From: Nioella ostreopsis
GTDB lineage: Bacteria; Pseudomonadota; Alphaproteobacteria; Rhodobacterales; Rhodobacteraceae
Assembly (NCBI RefSeq): GCF_004000255.1
Contig: NZ_RCIQ01000017.1
Coordinates: 255-64,254, forward strand
DNA length: 64,000 nt
Direction of reading: 5' to 3'
Both the position numbers and the translations under genes were made by a program. Below the pieces are notes generated by a model. It searched no databases and was not told the origin of the DNA. It was given only the letters and a program-made list of their open reading frames with translations. Positions 1-7,049 of the stretch are shown piece after piece. Positions within the stretch are counted from its first letter, which is position 1. The number at the start of each line of letters is the position of its first letter.

Positions 1-31
1 GCCATGGCGCGCAATCGGGGAAGCCCTGCCC

Positions 32-60
32 TTGCGAAACGGTCTCAGATCGCCTACATC
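32..60 (+). promoter_or_regulatory. Promoter of the SRP RNA gene
   Basis: A TTGCGA hexamer (32-37) and a TACATC hexamer (55-60) are separated by 17 nt. A start about seven nt after the -10 box would fall at 66-68, exactly where the folded SRP RNA begins. This agreement makes the assignment stronger than the hexamers alone. Confidence 0.65.
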
Positions 61-65
61 CCGAG

Positions 66-163
66 TCGAGAGGTTGGCGCGGGCAAGCGCCTCGCCAACC
101 TGGTCAGGACCGGAAGGTAGCAGCCACAACGAGCCCCGCTTGGGTCGATGTCCAGCCTCTCAC
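66..163 (+). ncRNA. ffs: Signal recognition particle RNA, 4.5S type
   Basis: Small bacterial SRP RNA, the scaffold that binds Ffh and FtsY for co-translational membrane targeting. The universally conserved apical part (GGTCAGGACCGGAAGGTAGC, about 102-121) carries the GGAA tetraloop and the asymmetric internal loop that Ffh recognises. The ends close by pairing GAGGTTGG (70-77) with CCAGCCTC (152-159), giving the expected hairpin of roughly 95 nt. The exact 5' and 3' ends are inferred from the promoter position and the pairing, not from a processing signal. Confidence 0.93.
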
Positions 164-188
164 CAACACACCAGCCACCGGAGGATTC

Positions 189-227
189 ATGGATATTGTC
201 ACATCCCTCCGGGCCCGCGCTGCCTGA
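189..227 (+). CDS. Possible 12-codon upstream ORF between ffs and rsgA
   Basis: An ATG preceded by a strong GGAGG ribosome-binding site (180-184) opens a 12-codon frame (MDIVTSLRARAA) that ends in TGA. It is followed at once by a perfect six-pair hairpin (231-245) and then by a terminator-like hairpin before rsgA. The layout resembles a leader peptide, but no amino-acid bias tells what it would sense. It may be a chance frame behind a purine-rich stretch. Confidence 0.28.
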   Translation: MDIVTSLRARAA

Positions 228-278
228 CCCGTCAGACGATCTGACCCAGGCACCGTCCGCCCGGCCGTAAAGCGAACC

Positions 279-297
279 GCCCCTTGGGGCTTTTCTT
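279..297 (+). terminator. Candidate intrinsic terminator between ffs and rsgA
   Basis: GCCC (279-282) and GGGC (287-290) pair around a CTTG tetraloop, a very stable loop, and TTTTCTT follows. The stem is short. It could end the ffs transcript or attenuate read-through into rsgA. Confidence 0.45.
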
Positions 298-321
298 ACG
301 TGTGTTCCGGGAACCAGACCA

Positions 322-1362
322 TTGAAACACCTGACTCTTGCCGACCTCGGATGGTCGGCCCATTTCACCGCGCAGATCGCCGATGATCCTGCGCACTCCA
401 CCCATGCCTGTCGCCTGTCCTCGGTCGCGCGCGACCGGTTGACGGGGCTATCCCCGGAGGGGGAGCACCTTCTGGTGCCGCCCTCAGACAAGACCACCGG
501 CCAGTTCGCCGTTGGCGATTGGGTGCTGACCGACCCGACCGGCCAGAAGGTGACCCGCCGCCTCGATCCGCTGACGGAACTGACCCGGCGTGCGGCAGGC
601 ACCGGGGCGGAAAGGCAGCTGATTGCCGCCAATGTCGATACGCTCGGCATCGTCAGCTCCTGCAATGACGATTTCAACGAGGCCCGGCTGGAACGGTATC
701 TGGCGCTTGCCGCCAGTGCCGGGTGCCTGCCGCTGGTGATCCTGACCAAGGCCGATCAGACGGACGACCCGCGCAGCTATGTCCGTCGGGCGGAACGTCT
801 GTCCCCGCTCGTGACGGCACTGGCGCTGAACGCCACGGACCCGGAAGATGCCACGCTTCTGGCGCCATGGTGCAAGGGCGGGCAGACGCTGGCTTTGGTT
901 GGGTCCTCGGGCGTTGGAAAATCCACCCTGTCCAATGCGCTGACCGGCAGCGACGTTGCCACCGCAGGCATTCGCGAGGACGACGCCAAGGGCCGTCACA
1001 CAACCACCGCGCGGGGCTTGCATCGAACTCGCGCAGGCGGCTGGTTGATCGACACGCCCGGCATGCGTGCCTTGCGCCTGTCGGATGCGCGCGAAGGCGT
1101 GGATTCGGTGTTTTCTGATCTGGACGATCTGGCGCAGAGCTGCCGTTTCTCCGATTGCGCGCATGAGACCGAACCGGGTTGCGCCATCCGCGCGGCCATC
1201 GAGGCGAGGCAAGTGGATGCGGACCGGTTGAATCGCTGGCGCAAGCTGCAAGCCGAGGACGCCCGCAATTCTCGAACGCTGGCTGAGGCCCGCGCACGGG
1301 ACAAAAGCTTCGCCAAGCTCATCAAGAGCGTGAAGCAGGACAAGGACCGCTACCGGCGCTGA
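322..1362 (+). CDS. rsgA: Ribosome small-subunit-dependent GTPase RsgA
   Basis: Circularly permuted GTPase that checks late maturation of the 30S subunit in the cytoplasm. The motifs appear in permuted order: G4 TKAD (residues 142-145), then the G1 P-loop GSSGVGKST (194-202), then G3 DTPG (244-247). The C-terminal zinc knuckle follows, with Cys274, Cys279, His281 and Cys287. Length (346 aa) is normal. The only start in frame after the upstream stop at 268 is TTG at 322, with a poor ribosome-binding site, so translation is probably modest. The gene faces a reverse-strand cluster, with only six nt between the stop codons. Confidence 0.95.
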   Translation: MKHLTLADLGWSAHFTAQIADDPAHSTHACRLSSVARDRLTGLSPEGEHLLVPPSDKTTGQFAVGDWVLTDPTGQKVTRRLDPLTELTRRAAGTGAERQLIAANVDTLGIVSSCNDDFNEARLERYLALAASAGCLPLVILTKADQTDDPRSYVRRAERLSPLVTALALNATDPEDATLLAPWCKGGQTLALVGSSGVGKSTLSNALTGSDVATAGIREDDAKGRHTTTARGLHRTRAGGWLIDTPGMRALRLSDAREGVDSVFSDLDDLAQSCRFSDCAHETEPGCAIRAAIEARQVDADRLNRWRKLQAEDARNSRTLAEARARDKSFAKLIKSVKQDKDRYRR

Positions 1363-1368
1363 CCTGGG

Positions 1369-1686
1369 TCAGAGCACAACGGAGGAGGCTGCAAGGTACA
1401 TCGCCACGAAGGCCAGCACCTGCGCCCCCGCCACAAGGGCCGGCACCAGCGCAAGCCAGCGCAGGGGTCGGCCCCGGTCCACCGCTGCACGCAGGAACAG
1501 GCAAACAAGCGCCAGAACGAGCCCCGCGATTTGCCAGCTGAGGAAACTGACCACCCTGTTCATACCGCGCGCGAACCCGTCGCCCTCAGGGTCGGTCAAC
1601 GCGTAGCCGAACACCGAGATACCCATGATGATCGCCCAGATCAGCAACAGAAGTTTCAGGGCAATGTGGCGGTCCGGTGTGGTCAT
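1369..1686 (-). CDS. Small integral membrane protein of unknown function
   Basis: A 105-residue protein with three hydrophobic segments (about residues 9-27, 46-65 and 78-102), so probably a three-helix inner-membrane protein. No family was recognised. It is the last gene of a reverse-strand series, nine nt after the phosphatase-like gene, and is probably co-transcribed with it and the ankyrin gene. Nothing in the sequence points to a substrate or partner. Confidence 0.7.
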   Translation of the reverse strand: MTTPDRHIALKLLLLIWAIIMGISVFGYALTDPEGDGFARGMNRVVSFLSWQIAGLVLALVCLFLRAAVDRGRPLRWLALVPALVAGAQVLAFVAMYLAASSVVL

Positions 1687-1695
1687 GCAAGAAGC

Positions 1696-2175
1696 CTAGC
1701 GCATCTTTCCAGCAAAAGCCCACTCCATCTGCGCTTGCGTTTCCACCGCGCAGGGACGCACTTCACGCAACCGGTTCAGGGCCTCCGGTCCTGTTTCACC
1801 CGCTTCGACCATGATCCGCAGCAGCGCCATGCCGGACCGCCCGCAGCCGCCATAGCAATGGGCCAGCACCCGGCCGCCCCGCGCCAGCAAAGGCACAAGA
1901 TCTGGCCAAGCAGCCTCCACCTCACCGGAAGGACTCCCGAAATCCTCCACCGGCAGAGGGTGCCATGCCACCCCATGCCCCGCCAGATCCTGACCGAGCC
2001 GAGCCGCCCCGTGACGCTCCAGTTCCGCCAAAGTGGTCATCGTCAGGACAACGTCGGGTCGCCAGGCCAGCACGGTGGCCAGATCAGTCCCATAGTCACG
2101 GAACCGGCCCGGCAGGGGACAGATGCCAAGCATCCCTCCCCCGAGAGTCATGTCAGCAATCGCGAAGTCCGACAT
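1696..2175 (-). CDS. Protein tyrosine phosphatase-like protein
   Basis: A 159-residue cytoplasmic protein with the CX5R signature of cysteine-dependent phosphatases. HCYGGCGRSG at about residues 106-115 supplies the nucleophilic Cys and the phosphate-binding Arg. The compact size and a general-acid loop region before it (PLPVEDFGSPSG) fit the dual-specificity-like bacterial group. The start lies three nt after the ankyrin gene stop, so the two are almost certainly translated from one mRNA. The substrate is unknown. A signalling role with the ankyrin protein is inference from context only. Confidence 0.82.
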   Translation of the reverse strand: MSDFAIADMTLGGGMLGICPLPGRFRDYGTDLATVLAWRPDVVLTMTTLAELERHGAARLGQDLAGHGVAWHPLPVEDFGSPSGEVEAAWPDLVPLLARGGRVLAHCYGGCGRSGMALLRIMVEAGETGPEALNRLREVRPCAVETQAQMEWAFAGKMR

Positions 2176-2178
2176 CGT

Positions 2179-3717
2179 TCAGAACGCTCCGTAATCCACC
2201 ACCGCACCGGGATGATCTTCGGCCCAACTTTCCAGAAAATCCGCGATCTCATCCTCATTGGCAAAGTCTATGGCCGCACGCGGCAGGGCAACCCCCTGTT
2301 CCAGCGCCAGCGTCAGGCATCCGATATAGTCCCTTTCAGCGCGGTCCGGACAGTTGTCGGCCCCGTGCAGGATGGTCGACAGAAGCGTGCCCCCATAGCC
2401 ATTCACATGGGACAGGTCTGGTTTGAGCGACAAAAGATAGCCCATCACCTCGGGCAGCCCTTCCCACCCTGCGACCTGAACCGGGGTCAGCCCCTCGGAA
2501 TCGGGGCGGTCATATTCCACCCCCATGGCAACCAGCCGCTTCACATGGTCCAACTTGCCCGGAAGGTGCAGAATCATGCGGATGATGTTGCGATAGGCCT
2601 CTGGCAGCTTCGCCGGGTCGATGTAGACGCCCGCGGGCACCTGCCCGTCCACCGCCATGGCAAGCAGCTTTTCCTCCGCCGTCAGCTCAGGCACCTCGCC
2701 CCGCGCCTCAATGGCCCGTGCCAGACCGACATTGCCGAACACCCGCGCGTAGCCATAGGCGGTGCAGCCCTCGAACACCCGGCCCGGATCGGCACCTGCC
2801 TCCAACAGCAGGTCGATCATCTCCGCATCGCACATCCGCCGCGCCGCCTGATGCAGGGCCGGAACCACCCAGGGCGCTTCGCCCCCCACATGGGTGCCAT
2901 CGAAATCATCGGCCCTTCCGCCGTGATCAAGCAGCATCCGCACCGCCTGATGGTCGTTGAAGTCCATGGCCCTGAGCAGCGCATTGGTGCCCTTCGGATC
3001 GGCCCCGGCCTCCAGCAACATCCTGAGCCCGTCGTGATGCCCAAGCTCGGTCGCATGGTAAAGCGACTCGCCATCATTTGGATCGGCCCCGTTGTCCAGC
3101 AGCCACCGCCCCAGAACCATGTTATCCGCATGACCAATAGCCCCATAAAGCACCGACAGGCGGTGATCGCTATCCGGGCTGACCGGGCGGCCATCGTTCA
3201 CATCGGCCCCATGAGCCAAAAGCATCTCGGCAATGGCGAGCATATCGCTGACACGGTCGGGCTGCGCCTGCAACCGCTTTGAAAAAGCCAGGAAACACAG
3301 GGGCGACTGATGCGCCACGACCCGTGTCGCGCGGTCTGGGTCTTCGGCAAGCATGCGTTCCACGGCCTCGCGGTTCAGCAGCGCCACCTGCAACCCGAAG
3401 ACCCCATCCGCGAGGTCCGGCGTGTCCGCCAGCAACCGGTCCACCCGGGCATTCTGTCCATGGGCCAGCGCGATCTTCAGCTTCTGCAGCTTCGCGGCCC
3501 GATCGAGCCCCTGCATCTCCTGCGCGTCCTTCAGCGCGGGCCAGCTGGCAAAGCCGGTTTCCCGGGCAATAACATGCAGATAGTCGGCATGTTTCAGGTC
3601 AGAGCCGTCACTGCGCGGCGGATGCACTTTCAGCCGTTGCAGGGCCAGCGGATCATTGGCCTTATGGGCCTTGCGCAACGCCTTGGCGTCACGGCGCAAC
3701 TGGTCGAGGGATTTCAT
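2179..3717 (-). CDS. Ankyrin-repeat protein
   Basis: A 512-residue protein with several ankyrin-type units such as LLAHGADVNDG, LLDNGADPNDG, LLEAGADPKG and LLEAGADPGR spread over residues 170-340, and weaker units towards the C-terminus. Ankyrin repeats mediate protein contacts. No catalytic domain or signal peptide is evident, so a cytoplasmic scaffold is likely. ATG at 3717 is chosen because GAGGA stands eight nt before it; a GTG at 3732 lacks such a site. It heads the cluster with the phosphatase-like and membrane-protein genes. Confidence 0.85.
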   Translation of the reverse strand: MKSLDQLRRDAKALRKAHKANDPLALQRLKVHPPRSDGSDLKHADYLHVIARETGFASWPALKDAQEMQGLDRAAKLQKLKIALAHGQNARVDRLLADTPDLADGVFGLQVALLNREAVERMLAEDPDRATRVVAHQSPLCFLAFSKRLQAQPDRVSDMLAIAEMLLAHGADVNDGRPVSPDSDHRLSVLYGAIGHADNMVLGRWLLDNGADPNDGESLYHATELGHHDGLRMLLEAGADPKGTNALLRAMDFNDHQAVRMLLDHGGRADDFDGTHVGGEAPWVVPALHQAARRMCDAEMIDLLLEAGADPGRVFEGCTAYGYARVFGNVGLARAIEARGEVPELTAEEKLLAMAVDGQVPAGVYIDPAKLPEAYRNIIRMILHLPGKLDHVKRLVAMGVEYDRPDSEGLTPVQVAGWEGLPEVMGYLLSLKPDLSHVNGYGGTLLSTILHGADNCPDRAERDYIGCLTLALEQGVALPRAAIDFANEDEIADFLESWAEDHPGAVVDYGAF

Positions 3718-3944
3718 CGTCGGTTTCCTCACGATAACGCCCGCCGGTCCGCTGATCCGGGCATGAGAAAATCCGATATGCTCGGTCTTCCGATCATTGA
3801 GGGGCGCCGATGACGGCTTTCCGCGGACCTGGATGCCGCCCCTTGCGGCAGGACAACCCTAGCTCACAGCGTCCGCCTCGCCAAGCCCATCATGGTTACC
3901 AAACCACAACTCCCTATCCGTTAACCTTAACGCGGCACCCTGCC

Positions 3945-3992
3945 CCTTCTTCTTGGCCCAAATACTCCCGCCGGAGGCGTCCTGCCCTCTCC
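3945..3992 (+). repeat. Interspersed intergenic repeat, copy 1
   Basis: The core TCTTGGCCCAAATACTCCCG followed by CCGGAGGCGTCC is nearly the same as a stretch at 38016-38060 and, reverse complemented, at 48322-48352. The CTTGGNCCAAR block is itself close to a palindrome, and the following GC-rich part forms a small hairpin. It lies between divergent genes. I recall similar elements in roseobacter intergenic DNA but cannot verify this here. Confidence 0.72.
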
Positions 3993-4016
3993 ACACGCAC
4001 AAGGGCAAACTCGCTG

Positions 4017-4045
4017 TTCACCCCCCGGACAAAACCCTCTAACCT
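4017..4045 (+). promoter_or_regulatory. Candidate dnaX promoter
   Basis: TTCACC (4017-4022) and TAACCT (4040-4045) are separated by 17 nt, about 30 nt before the dnaX start. The hexamers are moderate matches to the sigma-70 consensus. Confidence 0.4.
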
Positions 4046-4074
4046 GCCCAGGATCCATCCCGACGCGAGGCACC

Positions 4075-5814
4075 ATGTCCGAGACCAAAAGCACAGGCTA
4101 TCAGGTTCTGGCCCGCAAATACCGGCCCGCCAGCTTTGCCGATCTGATCGGGCAGGAGGCGATGGTGCGCACCCTGAAGAACGCCTTCGCGGCGGACCGG
4201 ATCGCGCAGGCCTTCATCCTGACGGGCATTCGCGGCACCGGCAAAACCACGACGGCGCGGATCGTAGCCAAGGGTCTGAATTGTATTGGCCCCGACGGCA
4301 CCGGCACCCCCACCACCGACCCTTGCGGCACCTGCGAACATTGCAAGGCCATTGCCGAAGGCCGCCATGTGGACGTGATCGAAATGGACGCCGCCAGCCA
4401 TACCGGCGTGGGCGACATCCGCGAGATCATCGAAAGCGTGCATTACCGGGCCGCCTCGGCGCGCTACAAGGTCTATATCATCGACGAGGTTCACATGCTC
4501 TCGAACAGCGCTTTCAACGCGCTCTTGAAGACGCTGGAAGAACCGCCCGCCCATGTGAAGTTCATTTTCGCCACTACCGAGATTCGCAAGGTTCCGGTCA
4601 CGGTCCTGTCGCGCTGCCAGCGCTTCGACCTGCGCCGGATCGAGCCAGAGGTGATGATCGCCCATCTTCAGGGCGTGGCACAGAAGGAAGGCGCCGAGAT
4701 CAACGAGGATGCGCTGGCGCTGATCACGCGGGCTGCCGAAGGCTCGGTCCGCGATGCGATGAGCCTGATGGACCAGGCGATTTCCCATGGCGCGGGCGAA
4801 ACCACCGCCGACCAGGTCCGCGCCATGCTGGGGCTGGCGGATCGCGGCCGGGTCATGGACCTGTTTGAAAAGGTCATGTCGGGCGATGCGGCCGGCGCGC
4901 TCGATGAACTGGGCGCGCAATATGCCGACGGGGCCGACCCGATGGCGGTGCTGCGCGATCTGGCGGAACTGACCCATTGGCTGTCAGTCATCAACATCAC
5001 ACCCGAGGCGGTGAACGATCCCACCATCGGCCCCGATGAACGCACCCGCGGACAGGCGCTGGCGCAGAAGCTGTCGATGCGGGTGCTGGCGCGGGCCTGG
5101 CAGATGCTGCTGAAGGCGCTGGAGGAGGTCTCGCTCGCCCCAAACGCGATGATGGCTGCCGAAATGGCGATCATCCGCCTGACCCATGTGGCCGATCTGC
5201 CCCCGCCGGAAGACCTTGTGCGCAAGCTCAAGGACATGACCCCGCCGCCCTCAGGTGGCGTTGGCGGCCATGCGCATGCCCCGCAGGGTGGCAGCACCCC
5301 CGCGCCCCGTGCATCTGCCCCGCGTGGCCCGTCCGGTGGCGCAGTGACGGCGCTGGCCGAGGCCCCGGAAACCGCGCTCGCCCACTACCACAATTTCGAT
5401 ACGGTCGTGGCGTTGATCGAGTCGAACCGCGATATCAAACTGCTGATCGAGGTAAAGACCTGCGTCCGCCTCGTGTCCTATGCGCCCGGTCGCATCACAT
5501 TTCAACCGACGGACCGCGCGCCCAGAGATCTCGCCCCCCGGCTCGCGCAAAGCCTCAAGAACTGGACCGGCGCGCGCTGGACGGTGACACTGGCCAATGA
5601 GGGCGGTGGCGAAACCATCGAAGAGGTGGAGAACGCCAAGACCCGCGAACTGGAAGACGCGGCGCGGCAGCATCCGATGATGCAGGCGGTTCTGGCGGCC
5701 TTCCCGCAGGCGAAGATCACCGAAATCCGCAGCCGGGCGGAGCTGGATGCAGAGGCCGAACTGCAAGCGCTGCCCGAGGTCGAGGACGAATGGGACCCGT
5801 TCGAAGAGGATTGA
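4075..5814 (+). CDS. dnaX: DNA polymerase III subunits gamma and tau
   Basis: Clamp-loader ATPase of the replicative polymerase. The N-terminal AAA+ domain has Walker A GIRGTGKTT (residues 51-59), zinc-binding Cys70, Cys84, Cys87 and Cys90, Walker B with DEVH (137-140) and the SRC sensor. The C-terminal third contains a proline/glycine-rich linker (about 390-425) and then a tau-like acidic region. No slippery A-run for frameshifting to gamma was seen. It is followed by ybaB and recR, the usual order for these three genes. Confidence 0.97.
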   Translation: MSETKSTGYQVLARKYRPASFADLIGQEAMVRTLKNAFAADRIAQAFILTGIRGTGKTTTARIVAKGLNCIGPDGTGTPTTDPCGTCEHCKAIAEGRHVDVIEMDAASHTGVGDIREIIESVHYRAASARYKVYIIDEVHMLSNSAFNALLKTLEEPPAHVKFIFATTEIRKVPVTVLSRCQRFDLRRIEPEVMIAHLQGVAQKEGAEINEDALALITRAAEGSVRDAMSLMDQAISHGAGETTADQVRAMLGLADRGRVMDLFEKVMSGDAAGALDELGAQYADGADPMAVLRDLAELTHWLSVINITPEAVNDPTIGPDERTRGQALAQKLSMRVLARAWQMLLKALEEVSLAPNAMMAAEMAIIRLTHVADLPPPEDLVRKLKDMTPPPSGGVGGHAHAPQGGSTPAPRASAPRGPSGGAVTALAEAPETALAHYHNFDTVVALIESNRDIKLLIEVKTCVRLVSYAPGRITFQPTDRAPRDLAPRLAQSLKNWTGARWTVTLANEGGGETIEEVENAKTRELEDAARQHPMMQAVLAAFPQAKITEIRSRAELDAEAELQALPEVEDEWDPFEED

Positions 5815-5887
5815 GAGCCACCTTGCCTGCCACGACCGCCGACCGTATCTAGGCGGGAACCGATGATAACTCCGTAGGAGAGACGTT

Positions 5888-6232
5888 ATGCTGAAAGGAT
5901 TGGGCCAGCTTGGCGATATGGCCAAGATCATGAAACAGGCGCAGGAAATGCAGGGCAAGATGGCCGAGATGCAGGAAAGCCTCGCCACCATGACCGTCGA
6001 AGGCGAATCCGGCGCGGGACTGGTGCGGGCAACCGCGACCTGCAAGGGTGAACTGACGGCACTGAATATCGACCCCTCGATTTTCGATCCCAATGAAAAG
6101 GAAGTGGTCGAAGACCTGATCCTTGCCGCGATCAAGGACGCGCAGGCCAAGGCCGCTGACCGCAGCCAGCGGGAGATGGCCAAGTTGACCGAAGGGCTGA
6201 ACCTGCCCGAAGGCATGAAGCTGCCCTTCTGA
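5888..6232 (+). CDS. ybaB: YbaB/EbfC-family nucleoid-associated protein
   Basis: A 114-residue DNA-binding protein of the YbaB/EbfC family, which coats DNA as a tweezer-shaped dimer. The Met- and Gln-rich N-terminal helix (MAKIMKQAQEMQGKMAEMQE, from about residue 14) and the central strands with GLVRATATCKGEL match the family, and length is normal. TAGGAGAG stands before the ATG. It sits between dnaX and recR, 15 nt before recR, which fits co-transcription and the proposed link to RecR-dependent repair. Confidence 0.94.
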   Translation: MLKGLGQLGDMAKIMKQAQEMQGKMAEMQESLATMTVEGESGAGLVRATATCKGELTALNIDPSIFDPNEKEVVEDLILAAIKDAQAKAADRSQREMAKLTEGLNLPEGMKLPF

Positions 6233-6247
6233 GGGCGCCCCCGGCGC

Positions 6248-6847
6248 ATGGCAGGCGGCACCGAAGATATCGAGGCCCTGATCGACATCATGGCCAAGCT
6301 GCCGGGGCTCGGTCCCCGGTCGGCCCGTCGTGCTGTGCTGCACCTGATCAAGAAACGTGCCCTGCTGATGCAGCCGCTGGCCGATGCCATGACGGGCGTC
6401 GCAGCCACGGCGCGCGAATGCCTGACCTGTGGCAATATCGGCACGTCTGACACCTGCTCGATCTGCTCTAACAGCGAGCGTGCAAATGGGCAGATTTGCG
6501 TGGTCGAGGATGTGGCGGATCTTTGGGCCATGGAGCGCGGCCATGCGTTCAAGGGCCGCTATCACGTGCTGGGCGGCACCCTGTCGGCGCTGGATGACGT
6601 GGGCCCTGACGAGCTGCGCATTCCCAAACTGCTCGACCGGATCCGGTCAGATGGCGTCAGCGAAATCATCCTCGCGCTCAACGCAACCGTGGATGGTCAG
6701 ACAACGGCCCACTATATCGCCGGAGAGCTGGAGGGCAGCGGTGTTACTGTCTCTTCTCTGGCGCAGGGCGTGCCCGTGGGCGGAGAACTGGACTATCTCG
6801 ACGACGGAACCATCTCGGCCGCGCTGCGCGCCCGAAAGGCGTTTTGA
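6248..6847 (+). CDS. recR: Recombination mediator protein RecR
   Basis: Part of the RecFOR pathway, which loads RecA on gapped DNA. The sequence shows the N-terminal helix-hairpin-helix ([13 protein letters not shown]), the C4 zinc finger [16 protein letters not shown] (about 58-73) and the Toprim domain beginning [15 protein letters not shown]. The C-terminal [14 protein letters not shown] motif is present, and the 199-residue length is standard. The start lies 15 nt after ybaB. A strong hairpin terminator follows about 45 nt after the stop. Confidence 0.97.
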   Translation: MAGGTEDIEALIDIMAKLPGLGPRSARRAVLHLIKKRALLMQPLADAMTGVAATARECLTCGNIGTSDTCSICSNSERANGQICVVEDVADLWAMERGHAFKGRYHVLGGTLSALDDVGPDELRIPKLLDRIRSDGVSEIILALNATVDGQTTAHYIAGELEGSGVTVSSLAQGVPVGGELDYLDDGTISAALRARKAF

Positions 6848-6890
6848 AACTCGCCAATGGCAGGGCCTGTTACGGGGCGCCAGAAACAGG

Positions 6891-6922
6891 AAAAGGCTCA
6901 GCGATCAGTCGCTGAGCCTTTT
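6891..6922. terminator. Bidirectional intrinsic terminator
   Basis: A perfect 14-pair stem, AAAAGGCTCAGCGA (6891-6904) with its complement (6909-6922), has a TCAG loop. A-tract and T-tract flanks let it work from both sides, ending recR from the left and the tRNA transcript from the right. Confidence 0.88.
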
Positions 6923-6925
6923 CAA

Positions 6926-7002
6926 TGGCGCGCTGGGGAGGATTCGAACCCCCGACCCCTTGATTCGTAGTCAAGTACTCTATCCAACTGAGCTACCAGC
7001 GC
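6926..7002 (-). tRNA. tRNA-Arg (anticodon ACG)
   Basis: Read on the reverse strand, a 77-nt cloverleaf is complete. The acceptor stem GCGCTGG pairs with CCAGCGC, the D arm is TAGCTCAGTTGGATAGAGTA, and the anticodon stem CTTGA/TCAAG encloses loop CTACGAA with anticodon ACG. The T arm GGGGGTTCGAATCCTCC and an encoded G-CCA 3' end follow. The A at position 34 should be converted to inosine to read CGN arginine codons. Confidence 0.96.
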
Positions 7003-7012
7003 GTGAGGGCGG

Positions 7013-7041
7013 TGTTTAGACATGTCCTCGGACCGGTGCAA
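7013..7041 (-). promoter_or_regulatory. Promoter of the tRNA-Arg gene
   Basis: On the reverse strand TTGCAC (7041-7036) and TAAACA (7018-7013) are separated by 17 nt. The predicted start is only a few nt before the tRNA 5' end. The element lies wholly between the kinase gene stop and the tRNA. Confidence 0.65.
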
Positions 7042-7049
7042 GTACGAAA

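Larger units (their letters stand above)
3718..4074. other. Non-coding interval before dnaX
   Basis: No convincing gene lies in this 357-base stretch. It holds the 5' region of the ankyrin gene, an AT-richer patch near 3895-3935 with TTAACCTTAA, one copy of the interspersed repeat described at 3945-3992, and a candidate dnaX promoter at 4017-4045. Confidence 0.7.

Noticed and set aside
1531-3282. A 583-codon forward frame opposite the phosphatase and ankyrin genes
   Set aside because: Antisense shadow. The reverse-strand genes have ankyrin and CX5R motifs and good ribosome-binding sites.
4075-5814. Programmed frameshift in dnaX making a gamma subunit
   Set aside because: No A- or T-run slippery site with a downstream hairpin was found in the linker region. 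The single product may still be processed by proteolysis.
6926-7002. The tRNA gene as an integration site for a mobile element
   Set aside because: No integrase, no direct repeat of the tRNA 3' end and no mobile genes were found on either side.
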